From contig JBPJFZ010000004.1 of the NCBI GenBank assembly GCA_051208035.1, forward strand, positions 314,165 through 378,164: a DNA stretch of 64,000 nt, read 5' to 3'. Position 1 is the stretch's first letter; every line of letters starts with the position of its first letter. Source of the stretch: JACKOB01 sp024234575. Lineage in GTDB: Bacteria > Pseudomonadota > Gammaproteobacteria > Pseudomonadales > Oleiphilaceae. Shown one piece after another: positions 26,799-35,802 of this stretch. The notes beneath the pieces were generated by a model. That model searched no databases and had not been told where the DNA came from. It saw nothing but the letters and a program-made list of their open reading frames with translations. Both the position numbers and the translations under genes were made by a program.

Positions 26799-28130
26799 TT
26801 AGTCTAGCGTCAGACAAAGTTCAGGGTTGGAAGCCATAATGTTGCCTTTGCACAAAGGAAAGCCACAGAAATCGAGCTTCTTGTTGACGATACCTGCGTA
26901 GTCCAGCAATGCCTGTCTGTCGGTTGCTTTTTCATGGTCACCAGAGGTATGAAAGAGAATGCCGTTATCCTGATCAGTGACCAGAGTCTGCTCCATGCGC
27001 GCCTCGCTACCAAAACTAAGCCAGGTGAAATCTGGCACATTGCCCTGGTAGCTGGCGCTGGTTAGCTCTAGCACCCGACGCACGGTGTAATCATTGAGTA
27101 ACGTTGTGATACGGTTGATTTGTAATACAGACGCGCCATGCGCCAGCATGTTGTTGACCAGGCCGGGTATGTCTTCACGAATCAGGTTGATTGCATCATA
27201 ACTAGGGGCATTACCCAGTGCTCTGGCCAAATGCACCAGGTTTACCCGTTGCAGCGAAAAAATATCCCTCTCTGATATGACGCCTGCCAATTCTCCGTGC
27301 TCATTCACCAGACAGACATGTGCGAAGTGGTGCTCTGCCATCAATAGGGCGGCGTCGAAGGCTGTCGCGTTAATCGGTAATGACTTCGGGTTGTGGGTCA
27401 TCACCTGGCTTAGCGCGATGGATAAATCTTCATGGCCGTCGGCAATTACCCGTCGCAAATCCCGTAAAGTAAAAATACCGATGGGGCGGCGGGCTTCACT
27501 GGTGGCGACCATGCTGCCAATATTGTTGGCATGCATAAGCTCAACTGCCTTACGCAGAGGCGTATCAGGGGCACATACAATAGGATTTTTACGGGCAAAT
27601 TCAGCTAATGGCGTATTCAGCGAATAGCCTTCCCGCAGATGATCAGAAGCCTGTGATTTAAATCGTTTATTGGCCTGATCAAGTAAACTGCTGATGCCAC
27701 GAATAGCAAAATCGCGGAAAACATCGCTCTCTGTAAAAACGGTGATGAATGATTCGCGACTGATGATAAAACAAAAGCAGTCTTCATGGGCCCGGTAGCA
27801 GGTGCGGGTTGCGCGCTCTCCTAACAGCGCGGCCATGGGAAAGCACTCGCCTGGTTGCAGCGTTAACGTCACATTGCCAGCATTTGCGGCAGTAGCCTGG
27901 CGCTCACCTCGCACCAGACCCTTTTTGAGAATATAAAGCGATTCAACACAACCGCTATCCGGGCCAATGATCATATCGTCTTTATGGTAGAAGGCGATTT
28001 CAGAGTGCTCGACGAGGTAGCTGAGTTGATGCAGCTCCATTTGGTTGAATGGTGCATGCTTTTGTAAAAAGTCGACGAGGTTGCGTGTGTTATGATACGA
28101 CGTCGCTTTTTCAGATAGGCGGGTAGTCAT
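26799..28130 (-). CDS. cNMP-binding/CBS/DUF294 nucleotidyltransferase-like protein, truncated by an in-frame TAA
   Basis: 443 residues in three parts: an N-terminal cyclic-nucleotide-binding domain (about 25-150), two CBS domains (about 175-300, with MTHNPKSLPINA and ISERDIFSL), and a DUF294 nucleotidyltransferase-like domain (about 315-443) containing FGSEARMEQTLVTDQDNGIL with the G-S...D-x-D pattern of the polymerase-beta-like fold. It stops at TAA 26799-26801 after ASNPELCLTLD, where family members normally run on for another 180-190 residues. The remaining part is encoded downstream in frame. The protein would lose its C-terminal domain. Partner of the adjacent exonuclease gene. Confidence 0.85.
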   Translation of the reverse strand: MTTRLSEKATSYHNTRNLVDFLQKHAPFNQMELHQLSYLVEHSEIAFYHKDDMIIGPDSGCVESLYILKKGLVRGERQATAANAGNVTLTLQPGECFPMAALLGERATRTCYRAHEDCFCFIISRESFITVFTESDVFRDFAIRGISSLLDQANKRFKSQASDHLREGYSLNTPLAEFARKNPIVCAPDTPLRKAVELMHANNIGSMVATSEARRPIGIFTLRDLRRVIADGHEDLSIALSQVMTHNPKSLPINATAFDAALLMAEHHFAHVCLVNEHGELAGVISERDIFSLQRVNLVHLARALGNAPSYDAINLIREDIPGLVNNMLAHGASVLQINRITTLLNDYTVRRVLELTSASYQGNVPDFTWLSFGSEARMEQTLVTDQDNGILFHTSGDHEKATDRQALLDYAGIVNKKLDFCGFPLCKGNIMASNPELCLTLD

Positions 28131-28320
28131 GATAATTTAAGCCCTTTCTCTTGATTTTGCAGCAGTCAGTACCATCAATGTATTAGCGATAAGTATAATG
28201 TACGATTCGAACTATATACTTAATAACAAGCCATTTTTGGCCGGCTGGGCTTGTTTAATTTACCTGAGGGCAGTCTGTCTTCTTTAAAATAGTTGCCGTA
28301 GTAGTAAAGAGGAATTCGTT

Positions 28321-28905
28321 ATGACAGAAACGGATGAAGAGAATAATTTCTTCGAAGAGATGAAAGATGTAAAGCCGTTGCCAAATGCGCCAAAGGCGGA
28401 TGTGGGTAAAAAGCAAGTGCTCACACCAGGACATGAGATTAGAAGAATGGCGGCAGTACGAGCCAAGTTTCTCGATCTTAATCCGTTGGTGGTGTCGGAG
28501 CATATTGACATGCTTGGTCCCAATGACATCCTCGATTTTCGCCGTCCTGGCGTGCAGCTGGGTGTGTATAAGAAGCTGCGTCTGGGTAAATATGATATTG
28601 AAGCCCGTCTGGATTTGCATCGCCAGACCGTTGAAAGTGCCCGGTTAGAGGTGTTTCGTTTTGTGCGTGATTGTCATCGCTATGGCCTGAGAACGGTCAT
28701 TATTCTGCACGGTAAGGGTGACCGCAACCCGGATAAAGTAGCCTTGTTAAAAAGCCATCTGGCAAACTGGCTGACAGAGCTTGACGAGGTTATGGCATTC
28801 CACTCAGCCCAAAAACACCACGGGGGGACGGGTGCCGCCTATGTGTTGTTACGCAAAAACGAACAGGAAAAGCAAAATAATCGCGAACGGCATGGTTTGA
28901 AGTGA
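28321..28905 (+). CDS. smrA: Smr-domain DNA endonuclease, SmrA type
   Basis: 194-residue cytoplasmic protein with an acidic N-terminal extension and a C-terminal Smr (MutS2-related) domain. LDLHRQTVESAR (about 100) holds the conserved LDLHG-like motif, IILHGKGDR the HGKG motif (about 138), and GGTGAAYVLL the GGxG motif (about 166). SmrA-like proteins are metal-dependent nicking endonucleases implicated in recombination and repair. It is divergent from the DUF294 gene with a 190-bp intergenic region. AAGAGGA upstream of the ATG supports the start. Confidence 0.88.
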   Translation: MTETDEENNFFEEMKDVKPLPNAPKADVGKKQVLTPGHEIRRMAAVRAKFLDLNPLVVSEHIDMLGPNDILDFRRPGVQLGVYKKLRLGKYDIEARLDLHRQTVESARLEVFRFVRDCHRYGLRTVIILHGKGDRNPDKVALLKSHLANWLTELDEVMAFHSAQKHHGGTGAAYVLLRKNEQEKQNNRERHGLK

Positions 28906-29156
28906 CGCTTAGTAGAATAACGCTGTATGGCACAAAGCTATTTGCGTCAGAAATATGCCAGTCAGTAATCCGGGAAAGAGGGGGGGATAGCGAAAATTTT
29001 TAAGCCAATGTCCCTCTCGCACTATCTCAATCGCGCTATCTGGTTAATAATAGAATCATCCCACTGCCATCAGCACGAAGTGTCTGATGTCGGTGTTCCT
29101 TAGATCAGTCCTATAGGCTGTTAAACTACACTCCTAATTGAGGAAAGGCCAAGTAC

Positions 29157-31412
29157 ATGAAATTTGAATTCCCCGTCATTGTAATCGACGAAGATTTTCG
29201 TTCGGAAAATATCTCCGGATCAGGTATACGTGACCTTGCCGAAGCGATTGGCAAGCAAGGGTTCGAGGTGGTTGGCTTTACCAGCTATGTTGACTTGTCT
29301 GCCTTTGCCCAGCAAGCCAGCCGGGCCTCCTGTTTTATACTATCTATTGATGACGAAGAGTTTGGTGAAGGCTCTGCAGAAGAAATTGACACGGCACTAA
29401 AGGCGCTGCGCGACTTTATGAACGAAGTACGCAAGCGCAATAAAGATATCCCGATCTTTTTATATGGTGAGACGCGAACGTCAAGACATATCCCCAATGA
29501 TGTGTTGCGAGAGTTACACGGTTTTATTCACATGTTCGAAGATACGCCAGAATTTGTTGCCCGGCATATCATTCGTGAAGCCAAAAAATACCTCGAGTCT
29601 TTGGCACCCCCATTTTTCTCAGCATTGATGGATTACGCCAGTGACAGCTCATACTCCTGGCACTGTCCTGGACACTCTGGCGGTGTGGCATTTTTGAAAA
29701 GCCCGGTAGGACGCATGTTCCATCAGTTTTTTGGCGAGAACCTGCTACGGGCTGACGTTTGTAACTCGGTAGATGAACTCGGGCAGTTGTTGGATCACAC
29801 CGGCCCTGTTGCCCAAAGTGAGCAAAATGCGGCACGTATATTTAATTGCGATCACTTGTTCTTCGTTACCAATGGTACCTCTACATCCAATAAAGTTGTT
29901 TGGCACTCAACGGTTGCCCCTGGCGACATCGTGGTAGTAGATCGTAACTGCCATAAGTCGATACTGCATTCCATCATCATGACAGGGGCAATACCCATAT
30001 TTCTGATGCCAACGCGCAACCATTACGGCATTATCGGGCCAATTCCCAAGTGCGAGTTTTCACCTGAATCGATCCGTGCAAAAATCGAAGCGAACCCTTT
30101 CGCCAGGGAAGCAGAGAACAAGAAGCCACGTATATTGACGATTACGCAAAGCACCTATGATGGCATTCTCTATAATGTCGAAGAGATTAAAGATTTACTT
30201 GGCTCGACAATCGACACCCTGCATTTTGATGAAGCCTGGTTGCCCCATGCGACTTTCCACAGTTTTTATCACAATATGCACGCCATCGGTGAGGGGCGTC
30301 CTCGTTCTGACGATACACTCGTATTTGCAACCCAGTCGACCCATAAGCTATTGGCTGGCCTGTCTCAGGCATCGCAGATTCTGGTGCAAAACGCCAGTAA
30401 GCGAACGCTGGACACGCATCGGTTTAATGAGTCCTATTTGATGCACTCATCCACCAGCCCTCAGTATGCGATTATTGCCTCCTGTGACGTCGCTGCCGCT
30501 ATGATGGAAGCGCCAGGTGGCACGGCGCTGGTAGAAGAATCGCTTTTAGAAGCACTGGATTTTCGTCGTGCCATGCGCAAAGTTGATGACGAGTTCGGCG
30601 ATGATGAGTGGTGGTTTAAAGTTTGGGGGCCGGATTATCTTGCCGATGAAGGAATTGGCGAGCGTGAAGATTGGGTAATTCAAAAGGATGATACCTGGCA
30701 CGACTTTGGTGATATTGAGTCTGGCTTCAACATGCTTGACCCCATCAAAGCAACGATTATTACCCCCGGATTAAACCTGAAAGGTGATTTTGATGAGGTG
30801 GGTATTCCCGCGGCGATTGTCAGCAAATATCTTGCTGAGCATGGCATTATCATCGAGAAAACCGGGCTGTATTCGTTTTTTATTATGTTTACCATTGGTA
30901 TTACCAAAGGCCGCTGGAACTCAATGGTTACAGAGTTACAGCAGTTTAAAGACGATTATGATCAAAACCTGCCTTTGTGGCGGATCTTGCCAGAATTTGC
31001 CAAGAAAAATCGTCAGTATGAAAAGATTGGCTTGCGTGACTTATGTACCCGCATTCACCAGTTTTATAAGCAATATGATGTGGCACGTATTACCACCGAC
31101 ATGTACTTGTCAAACATTGAACCGGCCATGATTCCTGCAGAAGCATGGGCGCGCATGGCACATCGTGATGTCGAGCGTGTTTCAATTGATAAAATTGAAG
31201 GCAGAATTACGGCGATGCTGGTGACGCCATATCCACCAGGTATACCATTGATGGTGCCGGGTGAGAGATTCAACAGCACAGTGATTAAGTATCTGCAGTT
31301 TGTTCGTGCCTTTAACTCAGAGTTCCCTGGCTTTGAAACTGATGTGCACGGCCTGGTAAGAGAGCGTGTAGATGGCGTTGATAGTTACTTCATTGATGTT
31401 GTAAAAGAGTAA
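29157..31412 (+). CDS. Orn/Lys/Arg decarboxylase (LdcA-like, PLP-dependent)
   Basis: 751-residue fold-type I decarboxylase. The N-terminal wing domain is CheY-like (about 1-130). The large PLP domain has LHFDEAW and the Schiff-base Lys397 in QSTHKLLAGLSQAS, and the C-terminal domain closes with VPYPPG-like TPYPPGIPLMVPGE. Sequence and length are closer to Pseudomonas LdcA than to E. coli AdiA (for example DRNCHKSILHSIIMTGAIP), so lysine is the first guess for substrate, but arginine or ornithine cannot be excluded. AGGAAAGG precedes the ATG. It makes a polyamine (cadaverine or agmatine) and consumes a proton. No antiporter gene is adjacent. Confidence 0.92.
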   Translation: MKFEFPVIVIDEDFRSENISGSGIRDLAEAIGKQGFEVVGFTSYVDLSAFAQQASRASCFILSIDDEEFGEGSAEEIDTALKALRDFMNEVRKRNKDIPIFLYGETRTSRHIPNDVLRELHGFIHMFEDTPEFVARHIIREAKKYLESLAPPFFSALMDYASDSSYSWHCPGHSGGVAFLKSPVGRMFHQFFGENLLRADVCNSVDELGQLLDHTGPVAQSEQNAARIFNCDHLFFVTNGTSTSNKVVWHSTVAPGDIVVVDRNCHKSILHSIIMTGAIPIFLMPTRNHYGIIGPIPKCEFSPESIRAKIEANPFAREAENKKPRILTITQSTYDGILYNVEEIKDLLGSTIDTLHFDEAWLPHATFHSFYHNMHAIGEGRPRSDDTLVFATQSTHKLLAGLSQASQILVQNASKRTLDTHRFNESYLMHSSTSPQYAIIASCDVAAAMMEAPGGTALVEESLLEALDFRRAMRKVDDEFGDDEWWFKVWGPDYLADEGIGEREDWVIQKDDTWHDFGDIESGFNMLDPIKATIITPGLNLKGDFDEVGIPAAIVSKYLAEHGIIIEKTGLYSFFIMFTIGITKGRWNSMVTELQQFKDDYDQNLPLWRILPEFAKKNRQYEKIGLRDLCTRIHQFYKQYDVARITTDMYLSNIEPAMIPAEAWARMAHRDVERVSIDKIEGRITAMLVTPYPPGIPLMVPGERFNSTVIKYLQFVRAFNSEFPGFETDVHGLVRERVDGVDSYFIDVVKE

Positions 31413-31422
31413 TATCCAAATA

Positions 31423-31454
31423 GGCAGAAGAAGCAGGTTTGCGCTTTTTCTGCC
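31423..31454. terminator. Bidirectional terminator between the decarboxylase and porin-like genes
   Basis: GGCAGAAGAAGC (31423-31434) pairs with GCTTTTTCTGCC (31443-31454) in a 12-bp stem with one G-U pair and an 8-base loop. Both flanking genes end into it, so it serves convergent transcripts. Confidence 0.7.
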
Positions 31455-31477
31455 CTTTGTTATCTACTTATCATCTG

Positions 31478-32263
31478 TTAAAACTGCTGCATCAATCCCA
31501 TACCAAGCTCGGTATACTCTTCTCTAATAGACTGTTTGCCAGAAGGCGCAGAGATATCCTGATCGTATCGTTGATATCGGATCGTTGCGAAATAATTTAA
31601 ATTGTTTGCCAAAGGCATCAGCCAGGTCACACCGGCGCTAAAGCCATCGGCATCGTTTTCAAAATTACCGGCGATATCATCAAATTCATTTTCTTCTGAT
31701 TCATCACCGTCGTCGGGCTTTACCCCGATACTGTTCTCGGCATTTAAAAACGCATAGGCAATAGAAAAGCTTAAACTGCCTGCGTGCCCGAATATTAAAC
31801 TGTAGCTGGCACCCAGATAGGGGCCGGTTTCTTCATAGGTGTCCCGAAAATTAACAGCAGTGGGTGCTTCGTCGTTGTTGCGGGGGGTGAAGTCTATTTT
31901 TGTTTTGCCTGTTTTATAACCGGCAAACAGTGTAAGTGGGTCAATGGGTCTAAAGCCAAAGGTGAGGTCGTACTCTGCACGGCTGGCGGAGCCGGTTTCT
32001 TCTTCTTCACTGACATCTGCATCAGAGATTGACCAGTCGCCATAAGCGGCTGCATAAAATCGGTCAAAGGTTAGGCCACCGCCAGCGCGTAGCATATAAA
32101 AAGACAATCCCTGATCGAGCAACTGGCTGAACTTTTGTTCTTTTTGGGAAATCCCCAATTGGCCAAACGGCGTGAGTGTATACGAGACTTCTTCTGTATA
32201 TGCCGCCTGGCTGGTCAGCAGACCAGATAATAAGAGGCAGGTGCTTAGCGGACGTAGTTTCAT
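31478..32263 (-). CDS. Outer-membrane beta-barrel (porin-like) protein
   Basis: 261 residues from the ATG at 32263, preferred because AAGGA lies about 6 bases upstream and the signal peptide MKLRPLSTCLLLSGLLTSQAAY follows directly. Longer frames to 32320 add an unlikely leader. The mature part is rich in alternating strands (GLSFYMLRAGGGLTF, DLTFGFRPIDPLTLFAGYKTG, SLSFSIAYAFL), has acidic loops, and ends LGMGLMQQF with a terminal Phe, all typical of an outer-membrane barrel of about 10-12 strands. No substrate is visible. Divergent from the glutaredoxin-like gene. Confidence 0.75.
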   Translation of the reverse strand: MKLRPLSTCLLLSGLLTSQAAYTEEVSYTLTPFGQLGISQKEQKFSQLLDQGLSFYMLRAGGGLTFDRFYAAAYGDWSISDADVSEEEETGSASRAEYDLTFGFRPIDPLTLFAGYKTGKTKIDFTPRNNDEAPTAVNFRDTYEETGPYLGASYSLIFGHAGSLSFSIAYAFLNAENSIGVKPDDGDESEENEFDDIAGNFENDADGFSAGVTWLMPLANNLNYFATIRYQRYDQDISAPSGKQSIREEYTELGMGLMQQF

Positions 32264-32407
32264 GGGCATTCCTTGTTGTTTTATATAAGCGTCTTTTGCT
32301 ATTGGCGCGAGCCATATCAAATTTATTGTGAGGGAGTGTGCTAAAATGCCGGCGCCTTTGCGGGGCTTAGGTAGAAATTAGCAGTAAATCATCATTGAGG
32401 TAAAGAA

Positions 32408-32767
32408 ATGGCAGTAATTCGTTGGGTATTAGGTCGCATCATTCTGTTGCTTAACTGGGTGTTTAGTCCCCGTGGCATCAAGCGAACGCCGCTTGAGCAA
32501 AAACTGGTTGATGAAAAAACCAAAGATCTGGTGCTTTACCAGTATGAAGCTTGTCCATTTTGCGTCAAAGTCAGACGGGAAATGAAGCGTAAGACAATCA
32601 ATATAGAATTGCGCGATGCCAAGCGTAATGAACAGTATAAAAAAGAGCTGGAAGAGAAGGGGGGGCGCTTACAGGTTCCCTGTCTCAAATTAACGGAGAA
32701 TGGCCAGGATCGCTGGTTGTATGAGTCGGGTGAAATCATTCAGTTTTTACAGCAGCGCGTTGCCTGA
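32408..32767 (+). CDS. Glutaredoxin-like protein with N-terminal membrane segment
   Basis: 119 residues. An N-terminal hydrophobic stretch (about residues 4-19) could anchor it to the membrane. The thioredoxin-fold part has CPFC (Cys49, Cys52) in EACPFCVK and the cis-Pro element QVPCLKL, followed by the DRWLYESGEIIQFL helix of glutaredoxins and GST N-terminal domains. It probably reduces disulfides or glutathione mixed disulfides on the cytoplasmic side. AGGTAAAGA lies before the ATG. Monocistronic; divergent from the porin-like gene. Confidence 0.88.
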   Translation: MAVIRWVLGRIILLLNWVFSPRGIKRTPLEQKLVDEKTKDLVLYQYEACPFCVKVRREMKRKTINIELRDAKRNEQYKKELEEKGGRLQVPCLKLTENGQDRWLYESGEIIQFLQQRVA

Positions 32768-32800
32768 AGCCTGCCTGTTTTTTGAAAATCTCTGGGTGCT

Positions 32801-32827
32801 CGTCTGCCGCAATCCAAGCGGCAGACG
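32801..32827. repeat. Stable palindrome downstream of the glutaredoxin-like gene
   Basis: Perfect 10-bp inverted repeat CGTCTGCCGC / GCGGCAGACG with a 7-base loop, between the convergent genes at 32408-32767 and 32909-33961. There is no U tract, so it could be a transcription barrier or mRNA stabiliser rather than a classical terminator. Confidence 0.6.
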
Positions 32828-32908
32828 GTGCTCGAAAGTCTTGCATGCCCTTGGTAGAAAGCAAGGCTCTAATCTTTCCGAATCATTAGTTAATGATTGC
32901 TTGTGTTC

Positions 32909-33961
32909 TTATTCATCAATAAATTGTGCCCGGTAATCGCCGGGGGTTAAGCCTGTCCAACTTTTAAAACTGCGGTGGAAAGACCGGGCTTCGGTAAAGC
33001 CTATGCGTGTTGCAATCTCTTGTAGCGACAGCGCTGGGGATTTCAAATATTCCTCAGCCATCTCCTGCCGCACATCGTCTAAGAGCGTCTGATAACTTAG
33101 CCCCTCTGCCGCCAGCTTGCGTTGCAATGTGCGGGTGTTCATATCGAGTAATTCGGCCACCATGTCCTTACGTGTGATACCGTCTGCCAGTTTTTGCCGA
33201 ATGGCCGATTTCACTTTTGTCTGTAAGCGAGTATCTGCATCAGAAATCGCGTTCATTTTGTGTCTTGCATGATCTTCTAAAGTACGGCGCAAACTTTGGT
33301 CGGGCTGTCGTAAAGCGATGTTCAGGTGAGCTTTGGCAATAATCACGCAGTTCTGCGGTTGATCAAAAAGCACCGGACAGGCAAAAGCGGTCTCGTATTC
33401 TCTGTGCAGCGATGGGCTACTTAAAGAATGTTGCAGCTGGATTTGCACTGGAGGGATTTTGGCGTTGGCCAGCCAATGGCTGTAATTCACCCAGGAGTAC
33501 AAAACGTTATCCACCATTTGTTCCCGAACCTCTTTGTCCGGGTAAGCACAATCCCAAATAACTTTCAGGTTATCCCCAGACTCTTCCAGGGTAGTAACAC
33601 CCATATCACCAACCAGTTTTTCGTAAGGAATGATTTGTGCGATGGCTTCGCGTAAAGTCGCGCAACTCATGGTGATATAGCCCAAAACATTGTAAGAGCC
33701 GGGTTGCACAAACTGACCACTCTTCAGGCCGAGCAATGGGTCGCCAGATTGCCGGATAAATTCTTTTATCAAAGCCTGAAACTGAACCCCAGTGATGCGC
33801 TCGCTTTCTTTGTCTATGAGTGACGTTGGTATGCCTGAGTTTTGTAGCGCCTCTCTGCAGTTTAACGACATAGCTTCGGCAGTGCGTAAGTATTGGCGCA
33901 CCGCCGGGATAGAGGCATAGCCAAGATGTTTCAGGGGGTGATGTACCGTCTTTTTAGTCAT
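32909..33961 (-). CDS. AraC-family transcriptional regulator
   Basis: 350 residues from the ATG at 33961 (MTKKTVHHPLKHLGYASIPA). A longer open frame to 34294 adds about 111 residues that run into the divergent gene and show no homology-like features, so I reject it. The N-terminal part resembles the Arabinose_bd-like ligand domain of the AraC subgroup. The C-terminal 100 residues hold two helix-turn-helix motifs (LLDMNTRTLQRKLAAEGLSYQ and LQEIATRIGFTEARSFHRSFKSW). It is divergent from the AGPS-like gene, which it probably controls with a ligand related to that pathway. Confidence 0.9.
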   Translation of the reverse strand: MTKKTVHHPLKHLGYASIPAVRQYLRTAEAMSLNCREALQNSGIPTSLIDKESERITGVQFQALIKEFIRQSGDPLLGLKSGQFVQPGSYNVLGYITMSCATLREAIAQIIPYEKLVGDMGVTTLEESGDNLKVIWDCAYPDKEVREQMVDNVLYSWVNYSHWLANAKIPPVQIQLQHSLSSPSLHREYETAFACPVLFDQPQNCVIIAKAHLNIALRQPDQSLRRTLEDHARHKMNAISDADTRLQTKVKSAIRQKLADGITRKDMVAELLDMNTRTLQRKLAAEGLSYQTLLDDVRQEMAEEYLKSPALSLQEIATRIGFTEARSFHRSFKSWTGLTPGDYRAQFIDE

Positions 33962-34131
33962 TGTTTCATTATAGAATATTCGGTGGTAATGCCATGTTCG
34001 CATCGCTGTCGTGATTTGACGGCAGCGCTGTCTCGATTCGTCAGTGACCGGCGTTGATATTTCTATATCATAGTCTGTTATACACAGATCAAATAACTGA
34101 TTTTTTACAAAACTGATTATTAGTCTACAGC

Positions 34132-34151
34132 ATATTGCCGACAATATCGGC
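34132..34151. promoter_or_regulatory. Overlapping palindromes upstream of the AGPS-like operon (candidate operator)
   Basis: ATATTG-CCGA-CAATAT (34132-34147) and GCCGA-CAATA-TCGGC (34137-34151) are overlapping perfect inverted repeats just before the start at 34174. They could be a site for the divergent AraC-family protein or an mRNA hairpin. Spacing to the -10-like TATAAAAT at 34154 fits overlap with a promoter. Confidence 0.4.
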
Positions 34152-34173
34152 GCTATAAAATAAGGGGAATAGA

Positions 34174-35769
34174 ATGCGACGCTGGAACGGATGGGGTGAC
34201 GAGGCAAATAGCATGCAGTTGCCAGAAAATGGTGGGCAGTTTTTGCGGGACCGAATTGGTCAGGCGACGCCGCTACCTGATGTGGATATGGCATCAGTTA
34301 TCGCGAAAGTGCCTGCGACCCGCTTGCCTGCTCATGACTTGGTGGTAACCAAAGCGGAAGACCGGCTGCGTCACGCCAGAGGGCAGAGCCTGCCAGATTG
34401 GCTGGCAATGCGCAGTGGGGATTTTGGTGTTTTTCCCGATGGTGTTGCTTACCCTGAAACCGGTGATGAAGTCGCGCAATTGCTGGCGTATGCGGCGAAG
34501 CATAAAGTGGTGGTGATCCCTTATGGTGGCGGCACCAGTGTGGCCGGGCACATCAACCCAACTGCGTCGGACAAGCCGGTGTTAACCATTGATGTCGGGC
34601 GCATGAACCGCTTGCTGGAATTGGATGAAGAGAGCCAGATTGCCACTTTTGGTGCCGGTACACCCGGACCCCAGGTCGAGTCTCAGTTGCGTGCCCGTGG
34701 TTATACCCTGGGTCACTTCCCCCAGAGTTTTGAGTTGTCGACATTAGGTGGCTGGGTAGCCAGCCGCTCCAGTGGACAGCAGTCATTGCGATATGGTCGT
34801 ATTGAGCAAATGTTTGCCGGTGGCAGTATTGAGACACCTAAAGGGCGCATGAATATTCCTACCATACCTGCCTCATCGGCCGGGCCGGATGTTCGTGAAA
34901 TGATCATGGGTTCTGAAGGGCGTATGGGGATCATTACCGATGTGAAAGTGCGGGTTACGCCGCTGGCAGAAAAAGAAAAATTCTATGTGATCTTTTACCC
35001 GGATTGGAAAAGCGCTAAAGATGCGGCCCGAAAACTGGTGCAAAGTAAAATACAGTTGTCGATGTTGCGATTGAGTAATGCTATTGAGACCGAAACCCAG
35101 TTGGCACTGGCCGGCCATGAAAAGCTGATTGCCTTGCTGGAAAAGTTTTTATCGATTCGAGGTGCGGCCGAAGGCAAGTGCATGATGACGCTAGGGATCA
35201 CCGGCTCGAAGGCACAGTGCAGCGCATCGCTGAGTCAGGTAAAGAAAATGACCAGTGCTTATGGCGGCATTTATACCGGCACCCACTTAGGCGACAAGTG
35301 GGCAGAGAAGCGCTTCAATATGCCATATCTGCGCGAAGCCTTGTGGGAGAGGGGTTATGCGGTAGACACCTTAGAAACAGCGACTGACTGGGATAACGTC
35401 GATAATTTACTGAATAAAATGGAAAACAGCCTGCGTCACGGTCTAGAAGATAAAAACGAAAAAGTGCACGTTTTTACGCATCTTTCACATTTTTATAGTC
35501 AGGGCTGCAGCATCTACACCACATACGTTTTTCGTAATGCAGACAGCTATCAGAGCACCCTGGCACATTGGCAGAAGCTTAAATCAACCACATCGGAAAT
35601 CATCGTCAATAATCGCGGCACCATTAGTCATCAGCATGGCGTTGGTAAAGATCATGCGCCGTACATGCCTGTTGAAAAAGGGGCGCTAGGTATGGGGGCA
35701 ATTCGTGCGCTGGTGAACGAGTTTGATCCGGATGGCATGCTGAACCCTGGCACGCTCCTAATCGATTAA
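34174..35769 (+). CDS. FAD-binding oxidase, alkyldihydroxyacetonephosphate synthase-like (AGPS)
   Basis: 531 residues. The FAD_binding_4 (PCMH) domain covers about 90-270, with PYGGGTSVAGH and FGAGTPGPQVESQLRARGYTLGHFPQS. The C-terminal FAD-oxidase domain ends with TISHQHGVGKDHAPY. That last motif resembles the His-rich AGPS signature (HHHGVG/HHHAVG) rather than the SGEHGIG of glycolate or lactate oxidases. AGPS exchanges the acyl chain of acyl-DHAP for a fatty alcohol to make an ether lipid. The AGGGG upstream supports the ATG. It lies 33 bp before a GlpD-like gene and a FGGY kinase. The assignment as AGPS-like is good; true substrate is untested. Confidence 0.85.
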   Translation: MRRWNGWGDEANSMQLPENGGQFLRDRIGQATPLPDVDMASVIAKVPATRLPAHDLVVTKAEDRLRHARGQSLPDWLAMRSGDFGVFPDGVAYPETGDEVAQLLAYAAKHKVVVIPYGGGTSVAGHINPTASDKPVLTIDVGRMNRLLELDEESQIATFGAGTPGPQVESQLRARGYTLGHFPQSFELSTLGGWVASRSSGQQSLRYGRIEQMFAGGSIETPKGRMNIPTIPASSAGPDVREMIMGSEGRMGIITDVKVRVTPLAEKEKFYVIFYPDWKSAKDAARKLVQSKIQLSMLRLSNAIETETQLALAGHEKLIALLEKFLSIRGAAEGKCMMTLGITGSKAQCSASLSQVKKMTSAYGGIYTGTHLGDKWAEKRFNMPYLREALWERGYAVDTLETATDWDNVDNLLNKMENSLRHGLEDKNEKVHVFTHLSHFYSQGCSIYTTYVFRNADSYQSTLAHWQKLKSTTSEIIVNNRGTISHQHGVGKDHAPYMPVEKGALGMGAIRALVNEFDPDGMLNPGTLLID

Positions 35770-35802
35770 GCCCTTGTAAGCCGCTTAACTGGCAACCTGT
35801 GA

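Noticed and set aside
28928..28945. TGGCAC...TTGC sequence resembling a sigma54 promoter upstream of the decarboxylase gene
   Set aside because: Spacing between the two elements is 8 bases instead of the required 5, and the -12 region is otherwise poor.
33962..34294. N-terminal extension of the AraC-family gene by 111 codons
   Set aside because: It overlaps the divergent gene and its promoter, and the ATG at 33961 gives a normal family length.
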